Position numbers and translations under genes: made by a program. Below the pieces are notes generated by a model, which was not told the DNA's origin, ran no database searches, and worked only from the letters and a program-made list of their open reading frames with translations. This document shows positions 51,723-61,685 of a DNA stretch of 64,000 nt, in pieces (position 1 is the stretch's first letter; each line of letters starts with the position of its first letter). The DNA comes from Nakamurella flava (GTDB taxonomy: Bacteria; Actinomycetota; Actinomycetes; Mycobacteriales; Nakamurellaceae): positions 82,618 to 146,617 of the forward strand of contig NZ_SZZH01000002.1 of NCBI RefSeq assembly GCF_005298075.1, read 5' to 3'.

Positions 51723-52442
51723 ATGACGACAGCACACGGCGAAGCGGGTTCGACCGCTCACTCCGTCCTGCTCATCGGGGCGTCCCGCGGTCTCGGTCTG
51801 GCTCTGGCCACCGAGTTCTGCCGGCGCGGCGCGGACGTGACCGCCACCATCCGTTCCCACGGCGCCCAGGCACTGCAGGACGCCACCCGGGGAGCACCCG
51901 GGCACCTGCAGATCGAACACGTCGACACCACCGACGACGGGCAGATCAGGGCTCTGGCCGACCGGCTGGCCGGACGGACCTTCGACCTGCTGCTGATCAA
52001 CGCCGGCACCACCCACGACCAGAGCCTCACCGCGGCAACGATTCCCGCCGACGAGTTCGCCCGCGTCATGATCACCAACGCCCTGGCCCCGCTGCGCCTG
52101 CTGGACGCTCTCGACGACGTCGTCGCCCCGGACGGGACGATCGCGGTGATGTCGTCGGGCCAGGGCAGCGTGGCCGGCAACCGTGGCGGCGGGTGGGAGC
52201 TGTACCGGGCGAGCAAGGCCGCGCTCAACCAGCTGATGCGCAGCTACGCCGCCCGCCAACCCCATCCCGACCGGACGCTGCTGCTCCTCGCACCGGGGTG
52301 GGTGCGGACCGACCTGGGCGGCGAGGGCGCCTCGTCCAGTGTCGACGAGGCCATCCCGCCACTGGTCGACACCGTCGAGGCGCAGCGGCACCGGCGGGGG
52401 CTGCAGTTCCTCGACCGCAACGGACGGCCGGTGCCCTGGTGA
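51723..52442 (+). CDS. Short-chain dehydrogenase/reductase
   Basis: The 239-residue SDR has the cofactor motif LLIGASRGLGLALATEF and the strand LLLINAGTTHDQSL (usual NNAG replaced by NAGT). The active-site pattern is S...YxxxK (AVMSSGQGSV, then YRASKAALNQL). It would interconvert an alcohol and a ketone with NAD(P). The substrate is unknown. The ATG at 51723 is preferred over a TTG at 51711. It is a single gene. Confidence 0.82.
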   Translation: MTTAHGEAGSTAHSVLLIGASRGLGLALATEFCRRGADVTATIRSHGAQALQDATRGAPGHLQIEHVDTTDDGQIRALADRLAGRTFDLLLINAGTTHDQSLTAATIPADEFARVMITNALAPLRLLDALDDVVAPDGTIAVMSSGQGSVAGNRGGGWELYRASKAALNQLMRSYAARQPHPDRTLLLLAPGWVRTDLGGEGASSSVDEAIPPLVDTVEAQRHRRGLQFLDRNGRPVPW

Positions 52443-52449
52443 CGAGCGC

Positions 52450-52896
52450 CTAGCACTCTCCGTCGTTCCCGAGCACGGCACGGTGCACGAAACGTCGTTG
52501 CCAGGGGGTCTCCACCGCCCGCGGTCGGTAGTGGGTCCGCACCCAGGCCACCGCCTGACTCGCCGGCACCCCGGCGTGCCGGGCCAGAACGGCCAGAGCC
52601 GTCCCGGTGCGTCCGGTCCCGCCGTCGCAGGCGATCTCGACCCTCTGGTCCGCCGCACGCTCGAACGCCTCGCCGAGCGCCGCGAGCGCGTCGCCCGGTG
52701 ACGCCGGCAGCCAGAAGTCGGGCCAGCGAACCCATCTCTGCTCCCAGCCCGGTTCCCGATGAGGACGCGTGGTCAGGTAGACACCGAACTCCGGAAGCTG
52801 ATCCGACGGCGGGCCCGCGCGCAGTCCGCGTCCCCGAACGCGCCGCCCGTCGGGTAGGACGACGACACCCGCCGCCCCCTCCTGCCATCCGCCCAT
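52450..52896 (-). CDS. Protein-tyrosine/dual-specificity phosphatase-like protein
   Basis: The 148-residue protein has the phosphatase P-loop C-x5-R in IACDGGTGRTGTALAVLARHAGV. It is preceded by LPEFGVYLTTRPHREPGW and WVRWPDFWLPASPGDALAALGEAF, with the general-acid Asp likely in the WPDFWLP loop. It should remove phosphate from a protein or small phospho-compound. The start is ATG 52896, though a GTG at 52905 is possible. It is the downstream gene of a pair with an ADP-ribosylglycohydrolase, 58 bases away. Confidence 0.78.
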   Translation of the reverse strand: MGGWQEGAAGVVVLPDGRRVRGRGLRAGPPSDQLPEFGVYLTTRPHREPGWEQRWVRWPDFWLPASPGDALAALGEAFERAADQRVEIACDGGTGRTGTALAVLARHAGVPASQAVAWVRTHYRPRAVETPWQRRFVHRAVLGNDGEC

Positions 52897-52954
52897 CTGG
52901 TCAACCTGCCGCCAGGGCGGGGAACGGGCAAGCCGGTCGACGGGCCGGTGACGA

Positions 52955-53962
52955 TCAGCGGGCGGGCGGCGGCGCGGTGACGATCCGCCGGCTGAGCTCG
53001 ACCAGGTCGCCGGCCCGCTGCCCCGGCCAGCCGTGCACCGCGTCGGTCCAGTGGGCCGGGAACGTCGACGCACCCCATCGCGCTCCCAGCAGGGAACCGG
53101 CGATCGCGGCCACCGTGTCGGTGTCGTCACCGATCCGGACGGCGGCGTGCAGGGCTTCGACCGGTCCGGCGATCGGGGTGCCGACGACGGCGGCGACCGC
53201 TGCCTGCAGGGCGGTGACGGTGAACCCGTTGGGGGTGAAGCGCGCGCCCGGGACCGGCCCGTCGATGGCTCCGGTGGCCTCGTCGAGCCAGGTCCGCCAC
53301 TGGCCCCGGGCCTCGGCCCCGATCAGGTCCAGGCCGGCGGTCACGTCCAGGCGAGCCTCCACCACGGCGACCCGGACCGCTTCGCACCACAGCACGCACG
53401 ACTGCACCGCGAGCGGGTCGGCGTGCGTCAGCAGGGCAACGTCCCGGGCCAGACCGGCCAGCGCGTCCCGGTCGTCGAGGTGGGCCAGTGCGACCACCCC
53501 CGTGCGCATGAGGGCGCCGTTGCCGGCCGAGTGCGGGTGGCGGGCGGCGTGCGCGGCGGCCTCCTGCGTCATGACCGCGCCCACTCCGGGCTCGCCCGGG
53601 CCGACGAAGCGGCGGGTGGCGGCCAGCACGGCGGCGGTCTGGTTGCCGATGTCGGCCGGTCCGTCGTCGAACCAGCGCAGGAACCCGGCGGCGATCGCGT
53701 CCAGGGTCCGCGTCCGGTCACCGCGACCGGCGACGACGCCCTCGGCGACGGCGACGGCCATCGCGGTGTCGTCGCTCCATTCGCCCGGCGAGAAGTCGCC
53801 GAGACCGCCGCCCAGCATGGCCGCGTGCTCGCTCGGCCCCGGCGGGGTCGCGAACTCGTACGGCACCCCCAGGGCATCCCCGCAGGCCTGACCGAGCAGC
53901 ACCCCCGCCGCCCGATCGGCCCGCCCGTCGTCGGTCACGTCACGGGGCTGCTGGTTCGTCAT
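52955..53962 (-). CDS. ADP-ribosylglycohydrolase family protein
   Basis: The 335-residue protein shows the DraG/ARH pattern: RAAGVLLGQACGDALGVPYEF, GEWSDDTAMAVAVAEGV (first metal Asp pair), HSAGNGALMRTGVVAL and RIGDDTDTVAAIAGSLLGARWG (second metal motif). The family removes ADP-ribose from proteins or cleaves related bonds. The substrate is unknown. It is upstream of the phosphatase-like gene on the same strand, which suggests a role in reversing covalent modifications. Confidence 0.88.
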   Translation of the reverse strand: MTNQQPRDVTDDGRADRAAGVLLGQACGDALGVPYEFATPPGPSEHAAMLGGGLGDFSPGEWSDDTAMAVAVAEGVVAGRGDRTRTLDAIAAGFLRWFDDGPADIGNQTAAVLAATRRFVGPGEPGVGAVMTQEAAAHAARHPHSAGNGALMRTGVVALAHLDDRDALAGLARDVALLTHADPLAVQSCVLWCEAVRVAVVEARLDVTAGLDLIGAEARGQWRTWLDEATGAIDGPVPGARFTPNGFTVTALQAAVAAVVGTPIAGPVEALHAAVRIGDDTDTVAAIAGSLLGARWGASTFPAHWTDAVHGWPGQRAGDLVELSRRIVTAPPPAR

Positions 53963-54028
53963 CCCGCCATCGTGCAAGGCCGAGCCGGCCACGTCGAACC
54001 ACGACCGCCGGCGGGCGATCATGGAGCC

Positions 54029-54847
54029 ATGAGCACAGCCATCGTCACGGGAACCTCCAGCGGTATCGGCCTGCACACGGCCGTCGGCCTCGCCCAGGCC
54101 GGGCACCAGGTCATCGCCACCGTCCGCGATCCCGCGCGGGCCGACGCCCTGCGGGCCGCGGCCGAGGCGGCCGACGTGCGGCTCGACATCCAGGCGCTGG
54201 ACGTCACCGATGCCGCCGGCGCGCAGGCCCTCGTCGAGGCGGCCGGGCCGGTCGACATCCTCGTCAACAACGCGGGGCGCGGCGCCGTCGGCACCCTGGA
54301 ACAACTCAGCGACGCCGACCTGCAGGCCCAGTTGGACACCAACTACCTGTCGGTGGCCCGCCTCACCCGGCTCGTCCTGCCGGGGATGCGGGAACGGGGT
54401 CACGGCCGGATCGTCACGATCACCAGCGTGGGCGGGGTGGTCGGCCAGCCATTCGCGGACGCCTACTGCGGAGCGAAGTTCGCCGTCGAGGGCCTGATGC
54501 AGTCGCTCGCCCCCGTCGTCGCGCCGTTCGGTGTGCAGGTGAGCATCGTCGAACCGGCCGCCGTCGCGTCGTCCTTCGTCGGCTCCGTCGACCACAGCCC
54601 CGCCGGCCCGTACGCCGAGCTCCAACAGGCCTACCTCGACCGCGCGGGCGCCTCGTTCGCCACCGCCCAGCAGCCCGCCGACGCCGCGCGGGTGGTCGTC
54701 GAGGCGGCCACGACCCCCGAGCCGCGGTTCCGGTGGCAGACCTCGGAGGCGGCCGTCCGCTTCGCCGGCCTGTCCCTGGCCGATCTCGACGGCTCCCGCG
54801 TGCTGGCCGCGACCTCGACCTGGGTGCAGCCGAGCAGCGGATCCTGA
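54029..54847 (+). CDS. Short-chain dehydrogenase/reductase
   Basis: The 272-residue classical SDR has TGTSSGIGLHTAVGLAQAG at residues 7-25. VDILVNNAGRGAVG follows, then VTITSVGGVVGQPFADAYCGAKFAVEG (Ser, Tyr and Lys of the active site). The C-terminal EPAAVASSFVGSV region covers the substrate. It is divergent from the ADP-ribosylglycohydrolase gene. Substrate unknown. Confidence 0.88.
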   Translation: MSTAIVTGTSSGIGLHTAVGLAQAGHQVIATVRDPARADALRAAAEAADVRLDIQALDVTDAAGAQALVEAAGPVDILVNNAGRGAVGTLEQLSDADLQAQLDTNYLSVARLTRLVLPGMRERGHGRIVTITSVGGVVGQPFADAYCGAKFAVEGLMQSLAPVVAPFGVQVSIVEPAAVASSFVGSVDHSPAGPYAELQQAYLDRAGASFATAQQPADAARVVVEAATTPEPRFRWQTSEAAVRFAGLSLADLDGSRVLAATSTWVQPSSGS

Positions 54848-54922
54848 TCGCTCCCTCGCGTAGCAGCAGACGCGGCGGCATTGATTCTCTGCGTCCGCGG
54901 ATGCGGCGCTATGGTTCATCCC

Positions 54923-55333
54923 ATGTCTCAATTTCTGATCCGCGAGGCCGCCGAGCTGCTGGGTGTCAGTGACGACACGGTCCGTCGGTGGGTCGACAGC
55001 GGAGCGCTGCCGGCCGCCAGGAACGACGGGGGCCGCAAGGTCATCGACGGGGCCGAGCTGGCCGCGTTCTCCCGGGAGCACGCGGCCCGCGCCGCACGGG
55101 ACCCGTCCGGGGTGGGCCGGTCGGCCCGCAACCGGTTCGTCGGTCTGGTGACCCGGGTGATCGCGGACGGGGTGATGGCGCAGGTCGAGATGCAGTGCGG
55201 TCCGCACACCGTGGTGTCGCTGATGAGCAGCGAGGCGGTCCGGGATCTGGAACTGGAACCGGGCCGGCTGGCCGTCGCCGTCATCAAGGCGACCACGGTC
55301 ATCGTCGAAACCCCGGGAGGTCTGCCGTCATGA
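54923..55333 (+). CDS. Molybdate-responsive regulator: MerR-like HTH plus TOBE (Mop) domain
   Basis: The 136-residue protein begins with an excisionase/MerR-type helix-turn-helix (FLIREAAELLGVSDDTVRRWVDSGALPA, GGRKVIDGAELAAF). It ends with a Mop/TOBE molybdate-binding domain (RNRFVGLVTRVIADGVMAQVEMQCGPHTVVSLMSSEAVRDLELEPGRLAVAVIKATTVIVE). It probably represses the mod operon when molybdate is plentiful. The start ATG 54923 is chosen. Its stop overlaps the modA ATG (55330-55333), so it is the first gene of the operon. Confidence 0.88.
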   Translation: MSQFLIREAAELLGVSDDTVRRWVDSGALPAARNDGGRKVIDGAELAAFSREHAARAARDPSGVGRSARNRFVGLVTRVIADGVMAQVEMQCGPHTVVSLMSSEAVRDLELEPGRLAVAVIKATTVIVETPGGLPS

Positions 55334-56166
55334 GTCGTCCGCCGTCCACGCGGCTCGGCCGCGGGGTGCTGGCCGCCGGTGCGGCGGTCGGTCTCGCCGT
55401 CCTGACCGCCTGCGGCTCCGGCGGGTCCACCGCCGCCCCGGCCGGCACCCCGGCGACCTCCGTCGTCTCCGCGCAACCGGCCGATGCCGGTGGCACGCTC
55501 ACCGTGTTCGCCGCGGCCTCGTTGAAGGGCTCGTTCACCGCCCTCGGCGAGACGTTCGAGGAGCAGAACCCGGGCACGACGGTGACGTTCAACTTCGCCG
55601 GCTCCTCCGATCTGGTCACCCAACTCACCGCCGGCGCCCCGGCGGACGTCTTCGCCTCGGCCGATCAGAACAACATGCGCAAGGCCACCGACGCCGGGGT
55701 GATCTCCGGTAGCCCGGTGGACTTCGCCAGCAACACGCTGACCATCGTCACCGCGCCCGGGAACCCGCGGGGCATCAGCGGTCTCGCGGATCTGACCAGG
55801 CCCGACCTGCAGGTCGTGGTGTGCGCGCCGCAGGTGCCGTGTGGCTCGGCGACCGAAAAGCTCGAGAAGAGCACGACCGTCACGCTGACCCCGGTCAGCG
55901 AGGAGTCGTCGGTGACGGACGTGCTGAACAAAGTGCAGACCGGGCAGGCCGACGCCGGCCTGGTCTACGTCACCGACGCGCGCGGCGCCGGCGACAAGGT
56001 CACCGCGGTCGCGGTGCCCGAGGCCTCGTCGGTGGTCAACGTCTACCCCATCGCCACCCTGACCGCCGCGGCCCAGCCCGAGTTGGCCACGGAGTTCGTC
56101 GCGCTGGTCACCGGGTCGGACGGGCGGAAGGTGTTGTCGGACGCCGGGTTCCAGCCGGCGCCATGA
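55330..56166 (+). CDS. modA: Molybdate ABC transporter binding lipoprotein
   Basis: The 278-residue protein has a lipoprotein signal ending LTAC and a linker. The ModA fold follows: [43 protein letters not shown] (Ser binding residues), [29 protein letters not shown] and [13 protein letters not shown]. It binds molybdate or tungstate outside the membrane. It overlaps its neighbours at both ends (ATGA). Confidence 0.92.
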   Translation: MSRPPSTRLGRGVLAAGAAVGLAVLTACGSGGSTAAPAGTPATSVVSAQPADAGGTLTVFAAASLKGSFTALGETFEEQNPGTTVTFNFAGSSDLVTQLTAGAPADVFASADQNNMRKATDAGVISGSPVDFASNTLTIVTAPGNPRGISGLADLTRPDLQVVVCAPQVPCGSATEKLEKSTTVTLTPVSEESSVTDVLNKVQTGQADAGLVYVTDARGAGDKVTAVAVPEASSVVNVYPIATLTAAAQPELATEFVALVTGSDGRKVLSDAGFQPAP

Positions 56167-57014
56167 CCACGTCTTCGCAGGCGGCCAGGCCGGGTCCAGG
56201 GACGACGTCCCGTCGACGGACCCGGCCGGCCGCCGGTTCCGGGCTGCCGGCCTGGGTCTTTTTGCCGGCCGCGGTCGGCGGGCTGTTCGTGCTCCTCCCG
56301 CTGGTGGCCATGGTCGCCCGCGTCCAGTGGTCGCAGTTCTGGACGTTGATCTCCTCGGAGTCCTCGCTGGCGGCGCTGCGGCTCAGCCTGCAGACCTCGG
56401 CGGCCAGCACCGTGCTGTGCGTGCTGCTCGGCACGCCGATGGCTCTGGTGCTGGCCCGCGGACACTTCCCCGGGTTGCGTCTGGCCCGATCGCTGGTCCT
56501 GCTGCCCCTGGTGCTGCCGCCGGTGGTCGGCGGGATCGCCCTCATCTACACCTTCGGCCGACAGGGCCTGCTCGGCAGTTCCCTCGAGGCCCTCGGCCTG
56601 CGCATCGCCTTCACCACCACCGCCGTCGTCATCGCCCAGACCTTCGTCGCGCTGCCGTTTCTCGTGCTCAGCCTGGAGGGAGCGCTGCGCACCGCGGGCG
56701 AACGCTACGAGGCCGTCGCCGCCACCCTCGGCGCCCGGCCGACCACCGTGCTGCGTCGGGTGACCCTGCCGCTCGTGCTGCCGGGCCTGTTCTCCGGCGC
56801 CGTACTGGCCTTCGCCCGATCCCTCGGCGAGTTCGGCGCCACCCTGACGTTCGCCGGCAGCCTGCAGGGGGTGACCCGGACGCTGCCGCTGGAGATCTAC
56901 CTGCAGCGGGAGAGCGACGCCGACGCCGCGGTGGCGCTTTCCCTGGTGCTGGTGGTCGTCGCCGTGCTGATCGTGCTGGCCACCCGCAGCCGTGCCTCGT
57001 CGGGCGCCCTGTGA
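56163..57014 (+). CDS. modB: Molybdate ABC transporter permease
   Basis: The 283-residue membrane protein has about six hydrophobic helices and the coupling EAA loop [34 protein letters not shown]. It carries the ModB pattern [19 protein letters not shown] and [18 protein letters not shown] basic, disordered N-terminus of about 28 residues precedes the first helix. It lies between modA and modC with four-base overlaps. Confidence 0.92.
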   Translation: MTTSSQAARPGPGTTSRRRTRPAAGSGLPAWVFLPAAVGGLFVLLPLVAMVARVQWSQFWTLISSESSLAALRLSLQTSAASTVLCVLLGTPMALVLARGHFPGLRLARSLVLLPLVLPPVVGGIALIYTFGRQGLLGSSLEALGLRIAFTTTAVVIAQTFVALPFLVLSLEGALRTAGERYEAVAATLGARPTTVLRRVTLPLVLPGLFSGAVLAFARSLGEFGATLTFAGSLQGVTRTLPLEIYLQRESDADAAVALSLVLVVVAVLIVLATRSRASSGAL

Positions 57015-58096
57015 GCGGGTCCGGCTCGCTCGAGATCACTGCGACCGTCGTCGACCGGGACGTGTCGGTCGAGCTGGCCGTGCCGGCCGGACAGGTGGTG
57101 GCGGTACTCGGTGCCAACGGGGCCGGCAAGTCGACCCTGCTCGGGTTGCTCGCCGGGCAACTCCGCCCCGACCACGGCCGGATCACGGTGGACGGGACTG
57201 TTCTCGTCGACACCGACCACCGGACATGGGTGCCGGCCCACCGCCGTCGGATCGGGCTGCTCGCCCAGCAGGCCCTGCTCTTCCCGCACCTCACCGCCGC
57301 GGCGAATGTCGCGTTCGGACCCCGCAGCCAGGGCCGTGGACGAACCGACGCCCGGCGGGTGGCCGAGCACTGGCTGACCGCCGTCGACGCCGGGCAGTAC
57401 GCCGACCGGACCCCGGATCAGCTGTCCGGCGGGCAGGCCCAACGGATCGCCATCGCCCGGGCCCTGGCCGCCGACCCACAAGTCCTGCTGCTCGACGAAC
57501 CGATGGCCGCCCTCGACGTCGCCGTCGCGCCGGCCATCCGGCAACTCCTGCGCCGGGTGCTGGCACAGACGCCGCGGACCACGCTGCTCGTCACCCACGA
57601 CCTCATCGACGCCCTCACCCTCGCCGACCGGACCGTCGTCGTCGAGGCCGGACGCATCGTCGAGGACGGCCCCACCCGCTCCGTCCTGGCCGCGCCCCGA
57701 TCGGCCTTCACCGCGCGCATCGCCGGGGTGAATCTCGTCGCCGGGACCTGGACGGGACAACACCTCATCACCGGCGGGGGTGTCGCCGTCCACGGCACCG
57801 CCGACCCGGCCTGCCGGCCGGGAGATGCTGCGGTGGCGGTCTTCTCACCGGTCGCCGTCGCCGTCTACGAGGACGACCCGGGCGGCAGCCCCCGCAACCA
57901 CCTCCCCGCGGTGGTCACCGAACTGGAACCGCGGGGCGAGACCGTGCGCGTCCACACCGCCCCCTTCCCCGGCACCAGCGGCCTGCTCGCGGACATCACC
58001 GTCGCCGCCGCAGCCGATCTGCATCTGCAACCCGGCGACCGGGTGCGCATCGCGTTCAAGGCCACCGCCGTGACCGTCCACCCCGCTGCCCGCTGA
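57011..58096 (+). CDS. modC: Molybdate ABC transporter ATPase with TOBE domain
   Basis: The 361-residue protein starts at GTG 57011, overlapping the modB stop. ATPase motifs are Walker [11 protein letters not shown]-loop [13 protein letters not shown], signature [16 protein letters not shown], Walker [13 protein letters not shown] and switch [11 protein letters not shown]. The C-terminal 110 residues ([41 protein letters not shown]) form a TOBE molybdate-binding domain. It powers import of molybdate by ModB. Confidence 0.92.
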   Translation: MSGSGSLEITATVVDRDVSVELAVPAGQVVAVLGANGAGKSTLLGLLAGQLRPDHGRITVDGTVLVDTDHRTWVPAHRRRIGLLAQQALLFPHLTAAANVAFGPRSQGRGRTDARRVAEHWLTAVDAGQYADRTPDQLSGGQAQRIAIARALAADPQVLLLDEPMAALDVAVAPAIRQLLRRVLAQTPRTTLLVTHDLIDALTLADRTVVVEAGRIVEDGPTRSVLAAPRSAFTARIAGVNLVAGTWTGQHLITGGGVAVHGTADPACRPGDAAVAVFSPVAVAVYEDDPGGSPRNHLPAVVTELEPRGETVRVHTAPFPGTSGLLADITVAAAADLHLQPGDRVRIAFKATAVTVHPAAR

Positions 58097-58145
58097 CTCA
58101 CTGCCGCGCAGCGGGAATGCCTTACCCCGGGGCGAGAATGGCCCC

Positions 58146-59144
58146 ATGTCGAACTCGACGGACGCACTGGGATCCCTGGCCTTCCTGCCCACCCCGCTCC
58201 ACCCGCTGGACCGGTTGACCCGCGAGCTGGCGGTGCCCGGTCTGCGGCTGTGGATCAAGCGGGACGACCAGACCGGGCTCGCGGGGGGCGGCAACAAGGC
58301 CCGCAAGCTGACGCTGCTGGTCGCCGACGCCCTCGCCCGCGGGGCCGACACGCTCGTGACGGCCGGCGCTGTGCAGTCCAACCACGCCCGCCAGACGGCG
58401 GCGGCGGCCGCCGCCGCCGGACTGCGGGCGGAGCTGATCCTGGCCCAGGAGCGGACCGAGGACGACTATCTGCACTCCGGGAACGTCCTGCTCGACGCGA
58501 TCCTCGGCGCCACCATCCACCGGGTCGCGGCCGGCACCGACCTCCGGGCGGCCAGCGAGGACCTGGCGACCCGCCTGCGCGCGGAGGGCCGGCACCCCTA
58601 CGTCGTCCCGGTGGGTGGGTCGAACCCGCTCGGCGCGCTCAGCTACGCCCACTGCGCCGCGGAGATCAGCCAGGACGCCGAGCGCCTGGGCGTCGCGTTC
58701 CGCACCCTGGTGCTGGCCACCGGAAGCGGCGGCACGCAGGCCGGACTGATCGCCGGGTACCGCGACGATCCCCGGGCGCCCGATGTCCTCGGGGTCTGCG
58801 TGTCGGTCCCCACTCCGGCACAGCTGGCCAAGGTCCATCCGTTGATCGCCCCGACACTGGCTCTGCTCGGCAGGTCCGGGGATGTCGACGCTTCCGCGGT
58901 GCGGCTCGACGATCGGTTCATCGGCCCCGGATACGGCGTCCCGACGACCGACATGCTCGACGCCGTCCGGCTTGTCGCCCGCACGGAGGGCGTACTGCTC
59001 GACCCGGTCTACACCGGGAAGGCGATGGCCGGTCTGATCGCCCTGGCCCGGGAAGGCGTCCTCGGCGGGGACGTGCTGTTCCTGCACACCGGGGGCAGCG
59101 CCGGGCTCTTCGGCTACCGGGGCGTCTTCCAGCCGGCCGGTTGA
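58146..59144 (+). CDS. D-cysteine desulfhydrase / ACC deaminase-family PLP enzyme
   Basis: The 332-residue fold-type II PLP enzyme has the cofactor lysine in GGGNKARKL. Its AGAVQSNHARQTAAAAAAAG loop is typical of D-cysteine desulfhydrase and 1-aminocyclopropane-1-carboxylate deaminase. Further signatures are PVGGSNPLGALSY, TGSGGTQAGLIAGY and FLHTGGSAGLFGY. It would split D-cysteine to pyruvate, ammonia and sulfide, or act on a related D-amino acid. It is separated from the mod operon by 49 bases. Confidence 0.85.
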   Translation: MSNSTDALGSLAFLPTPLHPLDRLTRELAVPGLRLWIKRDDQTGLAGGGNKARKLTLLVADALARGADTLVTAGAVQSNHARQTAAAAAAAGLRAELILAQERTEDDYLHSGNVLLDAILGATIHRVAAGTDLRAASEDLATRLRAEGRHPYVVPVGGSNPLGALSYAHCAAEISQDAERLGVAFRTLVLATGSGGTQAGLIAGYRDDPRAPDVLGVCVSVPTPAQLAKVHPLIAPTLALLGRSGDVDASAVRLDDRFIGPGYGVPTTDMLDAVRLVARTEGVLLDPVYTGKAMAGLIALAREGVLGGDVLFLHTGGSAGLFGYRGVFQPAG

Positions 59145-59344
59145 CCACACCCGGGCGATCCCTCTCAGGTGGGTGCCTGCGAGCCACCCTGTTGTAGCCC
59201 GCAGACACCACCCTCGGCGTCACGACCCCCCGTCGTGGCGCTGTGACAGGGACGGCGACCGCGGCGGCCCATCACGACAGTCGCCGCCAGATCACCCATC
59301 TGGCCCAGCGCGCGGGGGGCGAGCGTCGTGCCACGGCCGCGGCA

Positions 59345-60853
59345 TCACCCCGGACGCTGGCTCCACAACCGGGTCACCGCGATGGCGTGCCGCCAGTGCG
59401 CCAGCTCACGGGCCCGCCGGTCGGCCGGCATGGCCGGGACCCACTCGCCGGCCTTGCGCCAGAAGTCCCGCAGCGCCTGCCGGTCCGACCAGTAGCCGAC
59501 GGCCAACCCGGCCGCGTAGGCCGCACCGAGGGCGACGGTCTCGGCCATCATCGGCCGCACGACCGGCATGTCGAGGTAGTCGGCGATGGTCTGCATAAGG
59601 AGGTTGTTACTCGTCATCCCGCCGTCGACGGCCAGGGACCGCGCGGCCACCCCGGCATCGGCGTTCATCGCGTCCATCACGTCGTGGGTCTGCCAGGCCG
59701 TCGCCTCCAGCACCGCCCGGGCGATGTGCCCCTTGGTGACGAACGAGGTCAGCCCGACCAGCAGTCCCTGGGCGTCGTTGTCCCAGTAGGGCGCGAAGAG
59801 CCCGGAGAACGCGGGAACCAGGTAGCAGCCGCCGTTGTCGGCCACCGACCGGGCCAGGGTCTCGATCTCCGCCGGCGACCGGATGAGACCCAGGTTGTCG
59901 CGGCACCACTGCACCAGACCCCCGGCCAGCGCGATCGAGCCCTCGAGGGCGTAGACGGCCGGTTCGCCGTCGACCTTGTGGGCGACGGTGGTGACCAGGC
60001 CATGCGTCGACCGCACCGCCTCCGTCCCGGTGTTGAGCAGCAGGAAACTGCCGGTGCCGAACGTGCACTTCGCCTCACCGGCATCGAAGGCGGTCTGCCC
60101 GAACAGCGACGCCTGCTGATCACCGATGAGCGCGCCGATGGGCACTCCGGGAAGGGGCTCGACGGTGGTCGCGACCGTGCCGATGGTCGAGACGATCCGC
60201 GGCAGCACCACTCTCGGGATGTCGAGGGCGCCCAGCAACTGCTCGTCCCAGTCGAGGGTGTCGAGGTTCATCAGCATCGTGCGGCTGGCGTTGGTCACGT
60301 CGGTGACATGCACGCCACCGTCGACTCCCCCGGAGAGGTTCCAGGTGATCCAGGTGTCCATCGTCCCGAACAGCAGGTCGCCGGCCGCCGCGGCGGCGGC
60401 CACCGCCGGGTCGCGGTCGAGCATCCACCGCAGTTTCGCGGCCGAGAAGTAGTTGGCCAGCGGCAGTCCCGTGCGGTGCTGCAGGTTCGCGGGGTCGATG
60501 CGGCCGGCGATGTCGGCCAGCAGGTCGTGGGTCCTGGTGTCCTGCCAGACGATGGCCCGGCCGACGGGGACGCCGGTGCGCCGGTTCCACAGCAGACACG
60601 TCTCCCGCTGGTTGGTCACGCCGAGGGCGACGACCTGGTCGGCGTCCACCCCGGCGTCGTCCAGGGCCTGCGGGACGACCCGCCGCACGATGGACCAGAT
60701 CTCACCGGCGTCGTGTTCGACCCAGCCGGGTCGCGGGTAGTGCTGGTGGTGCTCGCGCTGAGCGATGGACACCATCCGGCCCTGCCGGTCGAACAGCATG
60801 CAGCGGGTCGACGTGGTGCCCTGGTCGAGCGCGGCGACGTAGGTGCGGCTCAT
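59345..60853 (-). CDS. glpK: Glycerol kinase (IclR-linked copy)
   Basis: The 502-residue FGGY kinase phosphorylates glycerol to glycerol 3-phosphate. Visible are [15 protein letters not shown] (ATP site), REHHQHYPRPGWVEHDAGEIW, GVTNQRETCLLWNRRTGVPVGRAIVWQDTRT, LFGTMDTWITWNL, GDQQASLFGQ, FGTGSFLLLNTG and the adenosine motif VDGGMTSNNLLMQ. It overlaps the IclR-type regulator stop by four bases. A second glycerol kinase begins at the right edge of the window. Confidence 0.92.
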   Translation of the reverse strand: MSRTYVAALDQGTTSTRCMLFDRQGRMVSIAQREHHQHYPRPGWVEHDAGEIWSIVRRVVPQALDDAGVDADQVVALGVTNQRETCLLWNRRTGVPVGRAIVWQDTRTHDLLADIAGRIDPANLQHRTGLPLANYFSAAKLRWMLDRDPAVAAAAAAGDLLFGTMDTWITWNLSGGVDGGVHVTDVTNASRTMLMNLDTLDWDEQLLGALDIPRVVLPRIVSTIGTVATTVEPLPGVPIGALIGDQQASLFGQTAFDAGEAKCTFGTGSFLLLNTGTEAVRSTHGLVTTVAHKVDGEPAVYALEGSIALAGGLVQWCRDNLGLIRSPAEIETLARSVADNGGCYLVPAFSGLFAPYWDNDAQGLLVGLTSFVTKGHIARAVLEATAWQTHDVMDAMNADAGVAARSLAVDGGMTSNNLLMQTIADYLDMPVVRPMMAETVALGAAYAAGLAVGYWSDRQALRDFWRKAGEWVPAMPADRRARELAHWRHAIAVTRLWSQRPG

Positions 60854-61623
60854 CGTTCCCGTCCGTGACCGAGTTCGCGGGAGATGGCCCGACCGGTGTC
60901 GACCACCGCGTCGACCATGTCCGGGCGGGGCTTACCGCGTCCGTCGTACAGCCGGTCGATCAATCCCTCGATGCCGACCACGGCGACGACGTAGCCGCCC
61001 CGGTCGCGGATGGGGGCGGCCAGACCGGCGACGTCCGGGTCCACCTCGCCCAGCGCGCGCGCCCAGCCGAGGTCCCGCACGGCGGCGAGCTCCCGCTGCA
61101 ACAGCACCCGATCGGTGATGGTCCGGTGGGTGTAGACCGGGAGCTCGGCCCGCAGGGCCCGGCGCGCGGCCCCCGGGTCGTGCGCCAACAGGACCTTGCC
61201 CAGTGCACTGGCGTGCAGCGGTACCTGCGCGCCAGTGGTCAGCACCTGGGTGCCCCCGCCGGCCCGGAAGACATGGTGGGCGACCTCCGCCCGCCCCCGG
61301 TAGTAGGTGGCCACCCGAGCGGACTCCCCGGTGCGGGCGGCCAGCGTGTCCGTCCAGTTCATGGCCCGCGACCGCAGCTCGTTGGGGTCGAACCGTTGAC
61401 CGCGACCGACCTCGAACAGGTCGGACGCCACCTGGTACGGGCCGTTCGCCTCGGGTTGTTCGACAAAACCGACGTCGGCCAGCGTGCGCAGGATGCCGTG
61501 TGCGGTGGGCTTGGCCAGGCCCAGAGCCGACGCGATCTGGGCCAGGGCCAAGGGTTCGTCCTCGTCGGCCAGCAGCCGCAGGATGGCCGCCGCACGCTCG
61601 ACCGACTGGACATTCCCCGGCAC
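60850..61623 (-). CDS. IclR-family regulator of glycerol genes
   Basis: The 257-residue regulator has a winged helix (SVERAAAILRLLADEDEPLALAQIASALGLAKPTAHGILRTLADVGF). An IclR effector domain follows (TGAQVPLHASALGKVLLAH, GWARALGEVDPDVAGLAAPIRDRGGYVVAVVGIEGLIDRL). Its ATG starts 282 bases from the divergent glpD gene, and it is followed by glpK in an ATGA overlap. A GylR-like role, repressing glycerol use unless glycerol 3-phosphate is present, is likely. Confidence 0.9.
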   Translation of the reverse strand: MPGNVQSVERAAAILRLLADEDEPLALAQIASALGLAKPTAHGILRTLADVGFVEQPEANGPYQVASDLFEVGRGQRFDPNELRSRAMNWTDTLAARTGESARVATYYRGRAEVAHHVFRAGGGTQVLTTGAQVPLHASALGKVLLAHDPGAARRALRAELPVYTHRTITDRVLLQRELAAVRDLGWARALGEVDPDVAGLAAPIRDRGGYVVAVVGIEGLIDRLYDGRGKPRPDMVDAVVDTGRAISRELGHGRER

Positions 61624-61685
61624 CGGCGCCGCCTTCCGCAGTCCGAACCCGTCGTCGTCCCGGCCGGGCGACCCCCAGCTCGGTC

